A DNA stretch of 6,885 nucleotides from Nitrososphaerota archaeon. Lineage in GTDB: Archaea > Thermoproteota > Nitrososphaeria > Nitrososphaerales > Nitrosopumilaceae. Positions 6,816-6,885 of the stretch are shown here, piece after piece (the first letter of the stretch is position 1; every line of letters starts with the position of its first letter). Below the pieces are notes generated by a model. It did no database searches. It was not told the DNA's origin and saw nothing but the letters and a program-made list of their open reading frames with translations. Location of the stretch: NCBI GenBank assembly GCA_016126025.1, contig JAEFDA010000136.1:1-6885 (forward strand). The letters are read 5' to 3'. The position numbers and the translations under genes were made by a program.

Positions 6816-6885
6816 GCTTCAATTGGGCCGCGGCTTCTCAGCCGCGGAAAGGTAACCAAATCATACTGTGATGCATACTATTGCG
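6816..6885. CRISPR. Putative end repeat and adjoining spacer of a CRISPR array (cut by window)
   Basis: A 36-37 nt unit at 6816-6852 looks like a type I-G/I-U CRISPR repeat. It opens with GCTTCAATT and GGG, then has a perfect 8 bp palindrome (CCGCGGCT at 6828-6835, AGCCGCGG at 6840-6847) around a 4 nt TCTC loop, and ends AAAGG. The following 33 nt (6853-6885) are unrelated, lower-GC sequence that could be the first or last spacer. Read on the - strand the unit ends in ATTGAAGC, close to the common ATTGAAAC 3' end of type I repeats and suited to an 8 nt crRNA 5' handle. That would make this the leader-distal end of an array transcribed toward csb2. No second copy lies in the window, so the array itself is not shown. 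The alternative is a plain hairpin, but no U-run follows to make it an intrinsic terminator. Confidence 0.65.

Noticed and set aside
6828..6847. Hairpin as an intrinsic terminator of the cas operon
   Set aside because: The stem is followed by AAAGGTAACC, not a T-run on the + strand; length and flanks fit a CRISPR repeat better. On the - strand only a short TTT-like stretch is seen.

Overview
The window holds what appears to be the complete interference module of a subtype I-G (formerly I-U, Csb-type) CRISPR-Cas system. Four genes lie head to tail on the + strand: cas3, csb3, csb1 and csb2. A putative CRISPR repeat begins 16 nt after the csb2 stop codon and the window ends inside or at the end of the following spacer. 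A truncated, nonsense-mutated transposase remnant lies on the other side of the operon.

Organism: I infer an archaeon, with moderate confidence. Isoleucine is often ATA and arginine often AGG. A TATA-like box sits about 25 nt ahead of the preferred cas3 ATG, as in leaderless archaeal transcripts, and the coding DNA is mostly near 55-60% G+C. These traits fit Thaumarchaeota or Thermoplasmata-like lineages, but the window has no marker gene that settles it.

Layout: 1-297 is the 3' part of a DDE transposase with an in-frame TGA. 298-410 is intergenic and holds the likely promoter. 411-3029 is cas3, a helicase-nuclease with its HD domain at the C-terminus, the order typical of this subtype. 3029-3790 is csb3, 3765-4802 is csb1 (Cas7-like backbone) and 4802-6799 is csb2 (predicted Cas5-Cas6 fusion). 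All three gene junctions overlap (TGATG, 26 nt and TAATG), so the genes are almost certainly one translationally coupled operon. 6816-6885 is the putative start or end of a CRISPR array.

Working model: Csb2 processes the pre-crRNA and caps the crRNA, Csb1 coats the spacer as a multi-copy filament, Csb3 is an accessory or large-subunit substitute, and Cas3 is recruited to unwind and degrade the DNA target. No cas1, cas2, cas4 or csx17 is present in the window, so adaptation genes, if any, lie outside it.
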